Below are positions 7,419-15,681 of a stretch of DNA of 23,526 bases, piece by piece. Within the stretch, counting starts at the first letter, position 1; every line of letters starts with the position of its first letter. Origin of the DNA: an uncultured Verrucomicrobia subdivision 3 bacterium (lineage in GTDB: Bacteria; Verrucomicrobiota; Verrucomicrobiae; Limisphaerales; UBA11358); assembly GCA_903921455.1 (NCBI GenBank), contig CAIXPZ010000045.1, forward strand, positions 1 through 23,526. The letters run 5' to 3'. The notes under the pieces were generated by a model. The model ran no database searches and had not been told where the DNA came from. It worked only from the letters and a program-made list of their open reading frames with translations. The translations under genes and the position numbers were made by a program.

Positions 7419-8659
7419 TGGGCCCCTCCCGCATTGGCTTCGGTCAGGTCATTAACCACGTTGGCATTGACGCCCATCGCCTCGAGCAGGCGCGGGTCGC
7501 GCTGCGGATACGGCGGATGCGCATTGAATTTCTTCAGAAAAACCGCGGCCAGAAATCCGCCCATGAACAGCAGACACCCCAGCGGCAACCATATCCATTT
7601 GAGCGGATAGCCGGCGGGATGCAGCGCCGGAAAGATATTAAATCCGAGATCCGCCGCATGCATCAGCCACGCCCAGAGGCAGACGGGAATCACAACCCGG
7701 AAACTGGTCTTCACGCTCACCGGCAGCAGCGCAAAGAACGGAATGAAGAAATGGCCGACAATCAAAAGCAGGCTCAGCCACCACCAGTTGCCGTTTTCGC
7801 GGATGAGATACCAGAAGGTTTCCTCCGGCGTATTCGCGTTCCAAACGACGAAGTATTGGGCAAATTCCGTGTAGGCCGAAAACAAGGTGAAGGCCAGCAA
7901 CAGCACCCCGATGAAATAAAAATAATTCCGCTGCAACACCGGCGTGAGAATCCCCTGACGCAGCAAAACCGCGGCGAGGAGGTAAACCGTCGCCAACCCG
8001 ACCCACGCGCAATCGGAGAAGAAATAGACGCCATAAATGCAAGAGAACCACTGGTATTGCGTGGCCTGCATCCACAGCACGCCGGAGTAGGTGAGCGTGA
8101 GCGCGAAGGCGACGATGCCCCAGCCGGAGTAAAACCGCAGCTTGTGGGTGCATTCCGCCGCACCGGTTTTGTCCTGCTCCAGCGAAAGCGAACAGAGCCG
8201 CGAGGTGAGCAGCCACCAGACGCCAAAGAAAACCGCCGAGGCGAGGTAGAATCCGGGCACCGTGAACACCGGCAGTTTGGCGGCGACGAGATTATTGTTG
8301 GCCGCACTCAGCGACATCCACGAATAAATCTTCGGCGCAAACAAGGCCACCGGGAGGAACATCAGGAGCAACGGCAGCCGCAGCCAGGAAGCGAGATGCT
8401 CGCAGAAACGGCGGATGCCCACCGACCAGCCCGCATCCGTCAGGTGATGGATCAGCACCAGAAACAGCGCGCCGAGCGCGATGCTGTAATAAAACATGAA
8501 CGCGAGCAGCCAGGAAAATCCAAACTCCGCGGGATTTTTCAGCGCCCCAACGAGCGCCAGCAGTCCGCCAACGACCATCAGCACGGCCGGCAGCCGGCGC
8601 CACCGGGACAAATCCAGCGGGGCAGACAGATGAGGGGTGTCGTTGCGGCTCATATTCAT
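7415..8659 (-). CDS. actF: Alternative complex III subunit ActF
   Basis: ActF is one of the two large polytopic subunits of quinol:cytochrome c oxidoreductase (ACIII) and is distantly related to ActC and NrfD. The 414-residue protein shows about ten hydrophobic segments and the ActF-like N-terminal block: FSWLLAFMFYYSIALGALF followed by LIHHLTDAGWSVGIRR. Charged and aromatic residues inside helices (for example YSAYTEFAQYFVVWNAN in the written order TLFSAYTEFAQYFVVWNA) resemble the proton-path residues described for the subunit. I start it at the first of two Mets; the ATG overlaps the actE stop by four bases. It acts in the inner membrane with ActC, where quinol oxidation is coupled to electron transfer to the ActB iron-sulfur chain. 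Confidence 0.92.
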   Translation of the reverse strand: MNMSRNDTPHLSAPLDLSRWRRLPAVLMVVGGLLALVGALKNPAEFGFSWLLAFMFYYSIALGALFLVLIHHLTDAGWSVGIRRFCEHLASWLRLPLLLMFLPVALFAPKIYSWMSLSAANNNLVAAKLPVFTVPGFYLASAVFFGVWWLLTSRLCSLSLEQDKTGAAECTHKLRFYSGWGIVAFALTLTYSGVLWMQATQYQWFSCIYGVYFFSDCAWVGLATVYLLAAVLLRQGILTPVLQRNYFYFIGVLLLAFTLFSAYTEFAQYFVVWNANTPEETFWYLIRENGNWWWLSLLLIVGHFFIPFFALLPVSVKTSFRVVIPVCLWAWLMHAADLGFNIFPALHPAGYPLKWIWLPLGCLLFMGGFLAAVFLKKFNAHPPYPQRDPRLLEAMGVNANVVNDLTEANAGGAQ

Positions 8660-9309
8660 TTCAGCACGGCCGATTGCGCGACCGTCAAATCGTTGGTCGT
8701 TCCCAGCCAGCTCAATTGCAGGGCGCGGAGATACGCGATGACCGCCCAGCGGTCTTCAGCCGGCAGCAGCGGACCGGCCGCGCCCATCACGCCCTTGCCA
8801 TTGCTGACGGTGTTAAAAATCTCGCCATCGGTCATTTCGACCAGTCGCTTGTCGTGCAGGTTGGCGACGGCGGCCATCACGCCAATCTTTTTGGTGATGC
8901 CGTTGCCATCGCCCAGCCGGCCGTGACACGGCGCGCAATAAATGTCAAAGCGCTCGCGGCCCCGCTGGAGCAAATCCGTATTCACGACGAGGGGGTTCGT
9001 CTCGACAAAATTCGTGGAACCAGCCACCCGCCCCGTGTTCACCGGCGACTCTTCGAACCGATAAACGGCACCCTGCGCAGTCAGAACCGCTTCGCTGCGG
9101 GCAACCGTGCCCGCCGGCGGCAATTGGGAACTGACGCCGTTCGCAAAAAAGTGATCCGGCTGCTGCGGGCGCAATTTTGCCTGCCGGTCCATATCCGGAA
9201 ACAATTCAAAGGGCGGCCGGCGCGACATCCGGCCCTGCAGGCCCAGCATGCCGAACACGGCGGCACCGAGCGCCGCGCCGATCAATAAAATGGAGAGGTA
9301 GTAGCGCAT
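8656..9309 (-). CDS. actE: Alternative complex III subunit ActE, monoheme cytochrome c
   Basis: This 217-residue protein has an N-terminal membrane anchor (residues 4-24), then FELFPDMDRQ, a phrase typical of ActE proteins, and a cytochrome c domain with one site, IYCAPCHGRLGDG (Cys125, Cys128, His129). A Met in the GKGVMGAAGPLL region may be the distal ligand, and the domain ends with the usual DRWAVIAYLRALQ helix. ActE carries electrons from ActA towards the terminal acceptor on the periplasmic face. I use the ATG at 9309, which shares bases with the actD stop (TGATG); the longer frame to 9363 adds an unrelated Arg/Gly-rich leader lying inside actD. Length and position between actD and actF match known loci. 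Confidence 0.93.
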   Translation of the reverse strand: MRYYLSILLIGAALGAAVFGMLGLQGRMSRRPPFELFPDMDRQAKLRPQQPDHFFANGVSSQLPPAGTVARSEAVLTAQGAVYRFEESPVNTGRVAGSTNFVETNPLVVNTDLLQRGRERFDIYCAPCHGRLGDGNGITKKIGVMAAVANLHDKRLVEMTDGEIFNTVSNGKGVMGAAGPLLPAEDRWAVIAYLRALQLSWLGTTNDLTVAQSAVLK

Positions 9310-9848
9310 CAGTCCTTGTCCTCCACGAGGGCGACCTGCGTGCCGCCGATGGCTTCCAGCCACTGCTTCGTTTTCGTGGCGCAGAACTTTTCATCCTGCG
9401 CGCCGATGACGAGCAGAAATTTATCGCGCGAGACGAGGTCAAAGCGCTTATGATCCAACAAGGGATGGTGCAGGCGCGGCAGCTGGTTGAGGCCAAACAT
9501 CCCGAGGAGCGCCCCGATGGCCGCGCCCATGATGAGCATGATGTAGGCGGGCACAAAGGTCATCGGCGCGCTGAACATCGGCTTGCCGCCGACGATGAGC
9601 GGATAATCAAACGCGTTGCAAAACCAGATCAGTCCGAAGATCTGCAAAAACATAAACGCGCCGCCCGCCAGCGCCACCCAGCCGACCAGCGAGTTGCCAA
9701 GCTTCATGACCTGGTCCATGCCATGAATCGGAAACGGCGTGAAGGTGTCCCAGCGCCGATAGCCGGCATCGCGGACCTTTTCCGCCGCCTGCAGGATGGC
9801 GGCGGGCGAATCAAATTCAGCGATCAGGCCGTAAATCTTCTCACTCAT
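9309..9848 (-). CDS. actD: Alternative complex III subunit ActD (DUF3341)
   Basis: ActD is a small two-helix membrane subunit of ACIII without cofactors. The 179-residue protein begins with KIYGLIAEFDSPAAILQAAEKVRDAGYRR, the typical small alpha/beta N-terminal domain, then WDTFTPFPIHGMD, which is highly characteristic of the DUF3341 family, followed by two membrane helices (about residues 58-80 and 98-122) and a short cytoplasmic tail. The ATG at 9848 is preferred to the one at 9872 because it begins the conserved region directly. It overlaps the end of actC by eight bases, a common sign of translational coupling. Confidence 0.93.
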   Translation of the reverse strand: MSEKIYGLIAEFDSPAAILQAAEKVRDAGYRRWDTFTPFPIHGMDQVMKLGNSLVGWVALAGGAFMFLQIFGLIWFCNAFDYPLIVGGKPMFSAPMTFVPAYIMLIMGAAIGALLGMFGLNQLPRLHHPLLDHKRFDLVSRDKFLLVIGAQDEKFCATKTKQWLEAIGGTQVALVEDKD

Positions 9849-11280
9849 GGCTGGCCCCTTTCTTTGCGCCACCCAGCGGATGGTGCGGATCGCCGTGCGG
9901 CACCGCGCCCTTGACTTCGGAAATGGCGATCATCGGCAAAAACTTAACGAACAGCAGATACAGCATGAAGAACGCGCCGAGCGTGCCGATGTAAAGACCG
10001 ATGTCCCAGATGGTCGGCAGATATTTACCCCAATTCGCCGGGAGAAAATCCTGATACAGGGAGCCGACCACGATGACGAAGCGCTCCGTCCACATGCCGC
10101 AGTTGATCAGGAGACCAATGACAAACAGCAGCGCGAGATTGGAACGGACTTTCTTGAACCAGAGCAATTGCGTCACACAGATGTTGACGCCGATCAGAAT
10201 CCAGCCCATCACCATGTAGGTATGGCCAAACAAGCGATGACCGAAGACCCAGCGCTCGTAGGGGTCGCCGCTATACCACGCGATGAAAAATTCCATCAGG
10301 TAGATATAGGCGATGATCAGTCCGCTCACCAAAGTCAGCTTGGCGACCTTGTCAATATGGCTCTTGGTGATGACGTTTTCCAGCCGGCACCATTTGCGCA
10401 GCGGGATCAAGATCACCAGCATCATTCCAAAGCCGCAGAACACCGCGCCGATGACGAAGTAGAGCGGGAAAATCGTCGCGTGCCAGCCGGCCAGTTGCGC
10501 GGTGCAAAAGTCGAGCCCGACGATGGAACTCACGGTGAACACCAGCAGCGTGCACAAACCGCACAGCACCACGTAGGCTTTTTCGTAGTTGTGCCATTGC
10601 CGGGCCGAGCCGGTCCAGCCCATCGCGAGAAAACTGAAAATGGTTTTACGAACGCGGGTCGTCGAGCGATCCCGCAACACGGCGAGATCAGGAATCATGC
10701 CCATGAACCAGAACAGCGAGGAAACGACGAGGTAGGTGTTCACGGCGAACACGTCCCACATCAGCGGTGATTTGAACTGCGGCCACAGGGCGTTTGAGTT
10801 CGGCACCGGGAACATGAACCAGTCAAACCACGCGCGGCCGACGTGAATGGCCGGATACAAGCCCGCCATCATCACGGAAAAAACCGTCATGGCCTCGGCC
10901 ATGCGACCGATGGTTGTGCGCCAATGCTGCCGCGTCAAAAACAGGAGCGCGGAAATCAATGTGCCCGCGTGCGCGACGCCGACCCACCAGATGAAATTCA
11001 CAATGTCCAACCCCCACATCACGGGATGATTATTGCCCCAGACGCCGACGCCCGTGAACACCTGATAGAACAGGCAGGTCGGGAAAATCACCGTCGCGGC
11101 AAACGCGGCGGGCAGGAACAACACCCACCACCAGACCGGCGTCTTGCCTTCGGCGAATTCCGAAAGCGTGTCCGTCAGGGAGCCGAGGGTGAAACGGCCC
11201 TCGACGACGGGCGCCCGCCGGAGTTCCGCCGGCGGCGCGAGCTTTTTCAATGCTTCCAAGTTGGTCACGGAGTCAGCCAT
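9841..11280 (-). CDS. actC: Alternative complex III subunit ActC (NrfD/PsrC-like quinol-binding subunit)
   Basis: ActC is the polytopic NrfD-like subunit thought to hold the periplasm-side quinol site next to the ActB [3Fe-4S] cluster. The 479-residue protein shows about ten membrane helices, and the conserved blocks GVWGNNHPVMWGLDIVNFIWWVGVAH (given here in parts: VWGNNHPVMWGLDI and FIWWVGVAHAGTLIS), RQHWRTTIGRMAEAMTVF, AVNTYLVVSSLFWFMGMIPDLA, GWTGSARQW and SGDPYE. These are strongly typical of ActC from ACIII and not of general NrfD proteins. The start ATG at 11280 overlaps the actB stop (TAATG). It is an integral inner-membrane protein and, with ActF, a candidate for coupling electron flow to ion movement. 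Confidence 0.95.
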   Translation of the reverse strand: MADSVTNLEALKKLAPPAELRRAPVVEGRFTLGSLTDTLSEFAEGKTPVWWWVLFLPAAFAATVIFPTCLFYQVFTGVGVWGNNHPVMWGLDIVNFIWWVGVAHAGTLISALLFLTRQHWRTTIGRMAEAMTVFSVMMAGLYPAIHVGRAWFDWFMFPVPNSNALWPQFKSPLMWDVFAVNTYLVVSSLFWFMGMIPDLAVLRDRSTTRVRKTIFSFLAMGWTGSARQWHNYEKAYVVLCGLCTLLVFTVSSIVGLDFCTAQLAGWHATIFPLYFVIGAVFCGFGMMLVILIPLRKWCRLENVITKSHIDKVAKLTLVSGLIIAYIYLMEFFIAWYSGDPYERWVFGHRLFGHTYMVMGWILIGVNICVTQLLWFKKVRSNLALLFVIGLLINCGMWTERFVIVVGSLYQDFLPANWGKYLPTIWDIGLYIGTLGAFFMLYLLFVKFLPMIAISEVKGAVPHGDPHHPLGGAKKGASHE

Positions 11281-14200
11281 TAGCTATTTCCTTTCCGGGT
11301 GAGGCTGTGGCTCTCGAATTCTTCCGTGCTGAACGGCTCATGATAATCCGGCATGGCGGGATTCGGATTGCGGACGCGCGCCAGGTAGGTGGTGCGCGGC
11401 TTCGTGAGCAAACTGCCAAGGACGGAATAATTCTGCGGCAGCAATTTCAATTTCGACACCGTGCTCTCCCCATCGCTGACATCGCCAAACACAATCGCGC
11501 CCGCCGGGCACGCCTGCTGACACGCCGTCTTCGGCACGGTGCCGGCGGCTTCGGACAATCGAACATGATCAGTCGGACCCGCCTTGGCCTTCTGCGAAAT
11601 CTTGGCGTGCTCGATGCGCTGCGTGCAGTAAGTGCACTTCTCCATGACGCCGCGCATGCGGACCGTCACGTCGGGGTTCTTCGAGAGCTTGATCAGATCC
11701 CATTCATCTTCCGTGCGCATGCCGCTGTTCGGATCCTTCCACCAGCGCAGGATGTCCGGCACGCCGTCCGTCTTGTGCGTGAGGGTCGTGGCATACAACG
11801 TGCCCTTCAGTTCGGTCAACGGGCGCTTGTTGAAATCGAGATAATTGAAGCGGCGGACCTTATACGGGCAGTTGTTCGAGCAATAGCGCGTGCCGATGCA
11901 ACGGTTATACGCCATCACGTTCAACCCTTCCTGGTCGTGCACGGTCGCGGCCACGGGGCAGACGTTTTCGCAGGGCGCCGTCTCGCACATCTGGCACATC
12001 ATCGGCTGGTTCACCGCCTGCACGTCGTCAATCCACTCGGCGAACTGCTGCTTTTCATCCGTCTGGTTCTCATCCGAACTAGGATCAAAAATGCTGGGAT
12101 TATGCTTCCGCTTCGGGTCGCTGGTGAAATAACGATCCACGCGCATCCAATGCATCTCGCGGCCGCGGAGCACCTGATCTTTGCCGACGATCGGTATGTT
12201 ATTTTCGCTCTGACAGGCGACGATGCAGGTGCCGCAGCCGACACAGGCGTTCAAGTCCACGGTCATGCCCCACTGATGAAGCGCCGTCTTCTTGGCCTCG
12301 TCGAGCGGGTTCGGGTAAAGCGATTGGACAATGGGCGGCTCGACGCCGTGGAATTTTTCCTGTGCGAACGTCGGTTCCTTGATGAATTCTTCAAGGTTCG
12401 CCTCGCGCACCGCCGGACGACCTTCCATGCTCCAATGATGCTGCGTGCAGGCCAGCGTATAAGTTTCGCCGGTCCGCTTAACGGTCGCGCCGGTCTCAAT
12501 ATATTTTCCGCTGAAAATTTTGTAGGCGTTGAAACCCACGCCGTTGCCGACCCGGCCAATCTTCTCGTTGCCGTAGCCCAGCGCCAGGCCCAGCGAATAA
12601 TCCGCCATGCCGGGCTGCGTCCAGATCGGGCCTTTCACAGTCCGCCCGTTCAACGAGATCTCCACGATATCGCCGTTGGCGACGCCCAGTTCGCGCGCGG
12701 TCTTGCGGCTGATCAGCACCGCATTATCCCAGGTCATTTTCGTGACGGGATCAGGCAACTCCTGCATCCAGCCGTTGTTCGCGTAACGGCCGTCGTCCAC
12801 CTTCGCGTCGCGGTAAAAAATGACTTCGAGGCTGTCCTTGCTTAAGACCGGCGCCTTAACTTTCGCAAATTGCTGGCTGATTTCGGCAAACGACTGGACG
12901 ATTTTTACATCCGTAACCGCCGCGGCATCATTGGCGCCAAAGCCATTGAACAAATATTTCTTCCAGCTTTCGTCCGAGCCGCCAATGGTCGCACGGACTA
13001 TTTCGTAAGGATTGGTTGGCGACTCGCCGGACAGGCGCGCGAGCAATTCCAGCTCGGCCAGGCCACCGAACAGCGGCTGAATCAAGGGCTGGACCGGCAC
13101 CACCCTGCCATCCGCCGTGGTCGCATCACCCCATGATTCGAGATAATGCGCCGCCGGAAAATTCCAATTGGATTTCTCCGAAGTTTCATCCTCGTAATAG
13201 CCAAGCCGGACCACGGTCTTGGCCTTGGGCGACCAGTTTAAATTGTAAGCCGGATTACCACCGAGAATGACCAAGGTATCCGCCACGCTGGGGAGTTCCA
13301 GCAGGTTCGCGGACGGATTGGCATCAACCCGCAGCAAGCTGACTGTGTTGCCGATGCAATCCAGATCCGTGTTGATGGCATGGGCCAGCAGATGAACTTC
13401 CGCCGGCTGGCGCTGACCAGCCACCACCAAGACATTGCCACGATTTTTGAGCAGGTCTTTGGCACATTCAAGCGCCCACAGCTCCACCTTGGACAGCGAT
13501 TTGCCGTCGAGGGCTGAAATTTTGTTGCCGACAGCCTCCTGCACCAACAAGCTCAATATACCCGCGGCAATATCGCGCACTGAGCTGGCATCCAAGCGCA
13601 GCCGATGATCGGCGCTCGCCCCGGTGAGCGTGAATAATGATTCCACCGCGTAAAGCCGGCTCATCCCCTCGCCCACTTTGCGGCCGGCGGCAAACTGGCG
13701 GATGTGATTGTGCGCGTCGTCTTCGCCGCCGAGGAAATCGCAATCCAGTGACAGGATGACTTTCGCCTTATCGAAATGGAACACCGGCTTCAGCGGCTGG
13801 CCGAACGCCTGCGTGGCGGCGCGCTGGTGGATGCCGGAATCGATCGCGTCGTAGGTGAACCACTGCGCTTTCGGAAACTTCTGCGCGATGATCTTCTGCA
13901 ACCGCGCGCGTGAGGGCGAGGTGCTGCTCTCAGCCAAGAAGGCGAGGCCTTCGCCACTGTTGGCGGAAAACTTCTGCGAAAGACTGTCGAGGAAGCTCAA
14001 AGCTTCTTCGCGGGAAACCACTTTGCCTTCGTGCTTGAAATGCCGCGCGCGGTCCACGTCGTAAAGGTCGAGGATCGACGCCTGAGCGTAACGATCCGTG
14101 CTGCCATTGCTGCCGGGATACAGGGCGTTGCCCTCGATCTTGACCGGCCGGCCTTCGTAGGATTTGACCACCAGCGGAATCGCGCCGGTGCGCGTGGGCA

Positions 14201-14510
14201 TGGCGGTCGCAAAATACTGGGCATCGCCGAACGTATAATTTTCCGGCTGCTTCCCGAACGGTTCCAGCTTCTCCTCGGGACGACGGCAGCCGGAACCGAG
14301 CGTCGCAACCCCCGCCAGGGCGAAGGACGCGGACATGATCTTGAGGAAATGGCGGCGGCTGGAGCCGTCTTCCACGAGTTCGCTGGCGCCGATCGGAAAT
14401 TCGCGGTGCAGCCAGTCCTTGAACTCCGGCGTGTCGGCCAGTTCATCCAGACTGCGCCAGTAACGGCGGCCGGTGACGGGGGCGGAGGCGTTGGACAAAT
14501 TATTTTTCAT
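11280..14510 (-). CDS. actB: Alternative complex III subunit ActB (fused molybdopterin-like and iron-sulfur protein)
   Basis: At 1076 residues this is the large peripheral subunit of ACIII. The N-terminal two thirds is related to molybdopterin oxidoreductases but in known ActB holds no molybdenum; the C-terminal part (about residues 745-1000) is a ferredoxin-like protein with four cysteine groups: CVGCGTCIVAC, CQMCETAPCENVC, CIGTRYCSNNCPY and CTYC with a later CQQAC. Family knowledge predicts three [4Fe-4S] and one [3Fe-4S] clusters that move electrons from quinol in ActC to ActA hemes. Residues 51-57 (SRRHFLK) followed by a hydrophobic stretch look like a twin-arginine export signal, and WRSLDELADTPEF is a typical ActB opening. 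I use the ATG at 14510, which overlaps the actA stop by four bases. Confidence 0.96.
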   Translation of the reverse strand: MKNNLSNASAPVTGRRYWRSLDELADTPEFKDWLHREFPIGASELVEDGSSRRHFLKIMSASFALAGVATLGSGCRRPEEKLEPFGKQPENYTFGDAQYFATAMPTRTGAIPLVVKSYEGRPVKIEGNALYPGSNGSTDRYAQASILDLYDVDRARHFKHEGKVVSREEALSFLDSLSQKFSANSGEGLAFLAESSTSPSRARLQKIIAQKFPKAQWFTYDAIDSGIHQRAATQAFGQPLKPVFHFDKAKVILSLDCDFLGGEDDAHNHIRQFAAGRKVGEGMSRLYAVESLFTLTGASADHRLRLDASSVRDIAAGILSLLVQEAVGNKISALDGKSLSKVELWALECAKDLLKNRGNVLVVAGQRQPAEVHLLAHAINTDLDCIGNTVSLLRVDANPSANLLELPSVADTLVILGGNPAYNLNWSPKAKTVVRLGYYEDETSEKSNWNFPAAHYLESWGDATTADGRVVPVQPLIQPLFGGLAELELLARLSGESPTNPYEIVRATIGGSDESWKKYLFNGFGANDAAAVTDVKIVQSFAEISQQFAKVKAPVLSKDSLEVIFYRDAKVDDGRYANNGWMQELPDPVTKMTWDNAVLISRKTARELGVANGDIVEISLNGRTVKGPIWTQPGMADYSLGLALGYGNEKIGRVGNGVGFNAYKIFSGKYIETGATVKRTGETYTLACTQHHWSMEGRPAVREANLEEFIKEPTFAQEKFHGVEPPIVQSLYPNPLDEAKKTALHQWGMTVDLNACVGCGTCIVACQSENNIPIVGKDQVLRGREMHWMRVDRYFTSDPKRKHNPSIFDPSSDENQTDEKQQFAEWIDDVQAVNQPMMCQMCETAPCENVCPVAATVHDQEGLNVMAYNRCIGTRYCSNNCPYKVRRFNYLDFNKRPLTELKGTLYATTLTHKTDGVPDILRWWKDPNSGMRTEDEWDLIKLSKNPDVTVRMRGVMEKCTYCTQRIEHAKISQKAKAGPTDHVRLSEAAGTVPKTACQQACPAGAIVFGDVSDGESTVSKLKLLPQNYSVLGSLLTKPRTTYLARVRNPNPAMPDYHEPFSTEEFESHSLTRKGNS

Positions 14511-15169
14511 CGGTGACAGGCCGAGCAGCTTTGCAGCGATTCCACCTTCCAGTCCTGAACGAGCTTCTTCCCGTTCACTGCCTGCAAACTGGCGGCGGCG
14601 GCGGCATTGGTGCTCCATTGCCAGCCCAGGCTGGTGACTTTATCCACCGGCCGGATGGCGGCGGCGGGGTCGCGGTGGCAATCCAGACAGAAACTCATGC
14701 TGAGCGACTTCACATGCTTCACTTCATCCATCTGATCCACGCGGCCGTGACATTCCACGCAGCTGAACCCGCGCCGCACGTGGACGGAGTGGTTGAAATA
14801 GACGTAATCCGGCACCAGATGCACCTGCACCCAGGGAATCGGCGTGTTGTTCGCCGCGCTGTCGCGGACCAGCTGCAGGCGCGGATCGTCTTTGAGCACC
14901 TGATTGTGACAGTTCATGCAGGTGGAGGCGCCGGGCAGATTCGCGAACCAGGATTTCTCCACGCCATTGTGGCAATACCGGCAGTCCAGACCGATTTGAC
15001 CCGCATGGATATTGTGCGAAAATGGAACGGGCTGGACGGGCTGGTAACCCGCCCGGGTGTATTTAGGCGTGAGATAAACGGTCACCCCCGCCGCAATGCC
15101 GCCGCCGGCCAGCGCGGCCACCACGGCCAGCACCAGCGGCAAACTGTTTGTCCATTTCGGAAAAATCAC
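14507..15169 (-). CDS. actA: Alternative complex III subunit ActA, pentaheme cytochrome c
   Basis: This 220-residue protein has one N-terminal membrane helix (about residues 8-33) and five c-heme motifs: CRYCH, CMNCH, CVECH, CLDCH and a fifth, CSACH, placed at the very last residues (215-219). Five hemes and PFSHNIHAGQIGLDCRYCH are characteristic of ActA. The subunit takes electrons from the ActB iron-sulfur chain and delivers them to ActE or another cytochrome at the periplasmic face. The start is a GTG at 15169; an in-frame stop lies four codons upstream, so no longer protein is possible. No clear ribosome-binding site is seen. As the first gene of the operon it follows a 350-base non-coding region with a CRP/FNR-like dyad. 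Confidence 0.94.
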   Translation of the reverse strand: MIFPKWTNSLPLVLAVVAALAGGGIAAGVTVYLTPKYTRAGYQPVQPVPFSHNIHAGQIGLDCRYCHNGVEKSWFANLPGASTCMNCHNQVLKDDPRLQLVRDSAANNTPIPWVQVHLVPDYVYFNHSVHVRRGFSCVECHGRVDQMDEVKHVKSLSMSFCLDCHRDPAAAIRPVDKVTSLGWQWSTNAAAAASLQAVNGKKLVQDWKVESLQSCSACHR

Positions 15170-15272
15170 TGCGTTCTAAAAATTAAATCTGCTACCAGTT
15201 AAAAGTTGTTTGGCTAACCTGAAAATCGAGGCCGTGTTTTAACAACTGCCTGCATTCTTCGCAAGAAAAGTT

Positions 15273-15288
15273 TGTGAAAAATTTCACT
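15273..15288 (-). promoter_or_regulatory. CRP/FNR-family-like operator upstream of actA
   Basis: TGTGA, six bases, TCACT is one base away from the classical CRP consensus half-site pair TGTGA-N6-TCACA, and its inner part GTGAAA-AA-TTTCAC is a perfect inverted repeat apart from the two-base centre. It lies 104 bases upstream of the actA start codon, a sensible distance for an activator or repressor of the respiratory operon. Members of the CRP/FNR superfamily often control respiratory genes. The regulator itself is not in the window, so the assignment is an inference from the site only. Confidence 0.4.
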
Positions 15289-15415
15289 TGGGGGGGGAAT
15301 CATTTTCCAGAAGCAGCTCAGGGCCAACACCGGACGGGTAAACAGGCAACAAAGGCCTCCCCCGACCCGAGCAACTAACGGCTTCGTCCGCTCAATGCCG
15401 CCCTTAAATGTCAAA

Positions 15416-15509
15416 GGCAGTGGGACGATCAATTTTCTGGCAGAATCCTTCCGGCCTAACGGTCGAACCCTGCCCGAACATATTAACCCATCCCACTGCC
15501 AAATTGATC
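15416..15509. repeat. Rearranged short inverted repeats
   Basis: GGCAGTGGGA at 15416-15425 is matched by its reverse complement TCCCACTGCC at 15491-15500. GATCAATTT at 15427-15435 is matched by AAATTGATC at 15501-15509. Both pairs are perfect, but the order of the two blocks is swapped in the second copy, so they cannot form one continuous hairpin. The second copy read on the minus strand also resembles GATCAATTTTCTGGCAG beginning at 15427. The element is too short to classify; it may be a remnant of a mobile repeat or of a duplicated regulatory site. Confidence 0.5.
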
Positions 15510-15525
15510 ATCGCGCCATATCCCG

Positions 15526-15681
15526 TTACTCCTTGGGCGGCCTCTCAGGGTCGAAATAATCCTTCGGCGGCGGCTGCCGGCGATGGCGATTGTCGCGGCT
15601 CACGCCCAGGAAACGGAAGTAGACCAGCACCACCAGCAAATAGATTAAAACACAGACGGTGATGGTGAGCTTGTCATTCAT
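15526..15681 (-). CDS. 51-residue single-helix membrane peptide, unknown function
   Basis: From the ATG at 15681 this small gene encodes MNDKLTITVCVLIYLLVVLV as a start, that is, one membrane helix (about residues 5-25) and a basic, proline-rich tail (RDNRHRRQPPPKDYFDP) likely on the cytoplasmic side. A longer frame reaches back to 15954, but the added part is rich in Cys, Arg and Ser and looks like non-coding sequence. No ribosome-binding site is obvious. It is transcribed in the same direction as the act operon and lies some 360 bases upstream of actA. Similar tiny single-span proteins are often accessory to membrane complexes, but there is no direct evidence of a role here. Confidence 0.55.
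   Translation of the reverse strand: MNDKLTITVCVLIYLLVVLVYFRFLGVSRDNRHRRQPPPKDYFDPERPPKE

Larger units (their letters stand above)
15170..15525. promoter_or_regulatory. Leader region upstream of the ACIII operon
   Basis: No gene is evident in this stretch. It should contain the promoter of the ten-gene act operon (minus strand), although I could not fix convincing -35 and -10 boxes. It holds a CRP/FNR-like dyad (15273-15288), a run of eight G (15290-15297) and a pair of rearranged inverted repeats (15416-15509). It also contains the region downstream of the 51-residue ORF-side gene boundary; that small gene reads in the same direction and ends at 15526, so a terminator would be expected here, but no classical hairpin with a U-run was found. 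The short frame spanning 15214-15432 on the minus strand is not convincing as a gene. Confidence 0.45.

Noticed and set aside
7418..8926. Long plus-strand frame of 502 codons
   Set aside because: Antisense to actF and actE; its product is full of Arg, Gln and Glu with no domain character.
11250..12845. Long plus-strand frame of 531 codons
   Set aside because: It lies antisense to actB, whose protein has clear iron-sulfur motifs; the plus-strand product is His/Arg-rich and is a GC-content shadow.
15290..15297. Run of eight G as a phase-variation tract
   Set aside because: It is in a non-coding leader and not clearly between promoter boxes; a single tract gives no evidence of variation.
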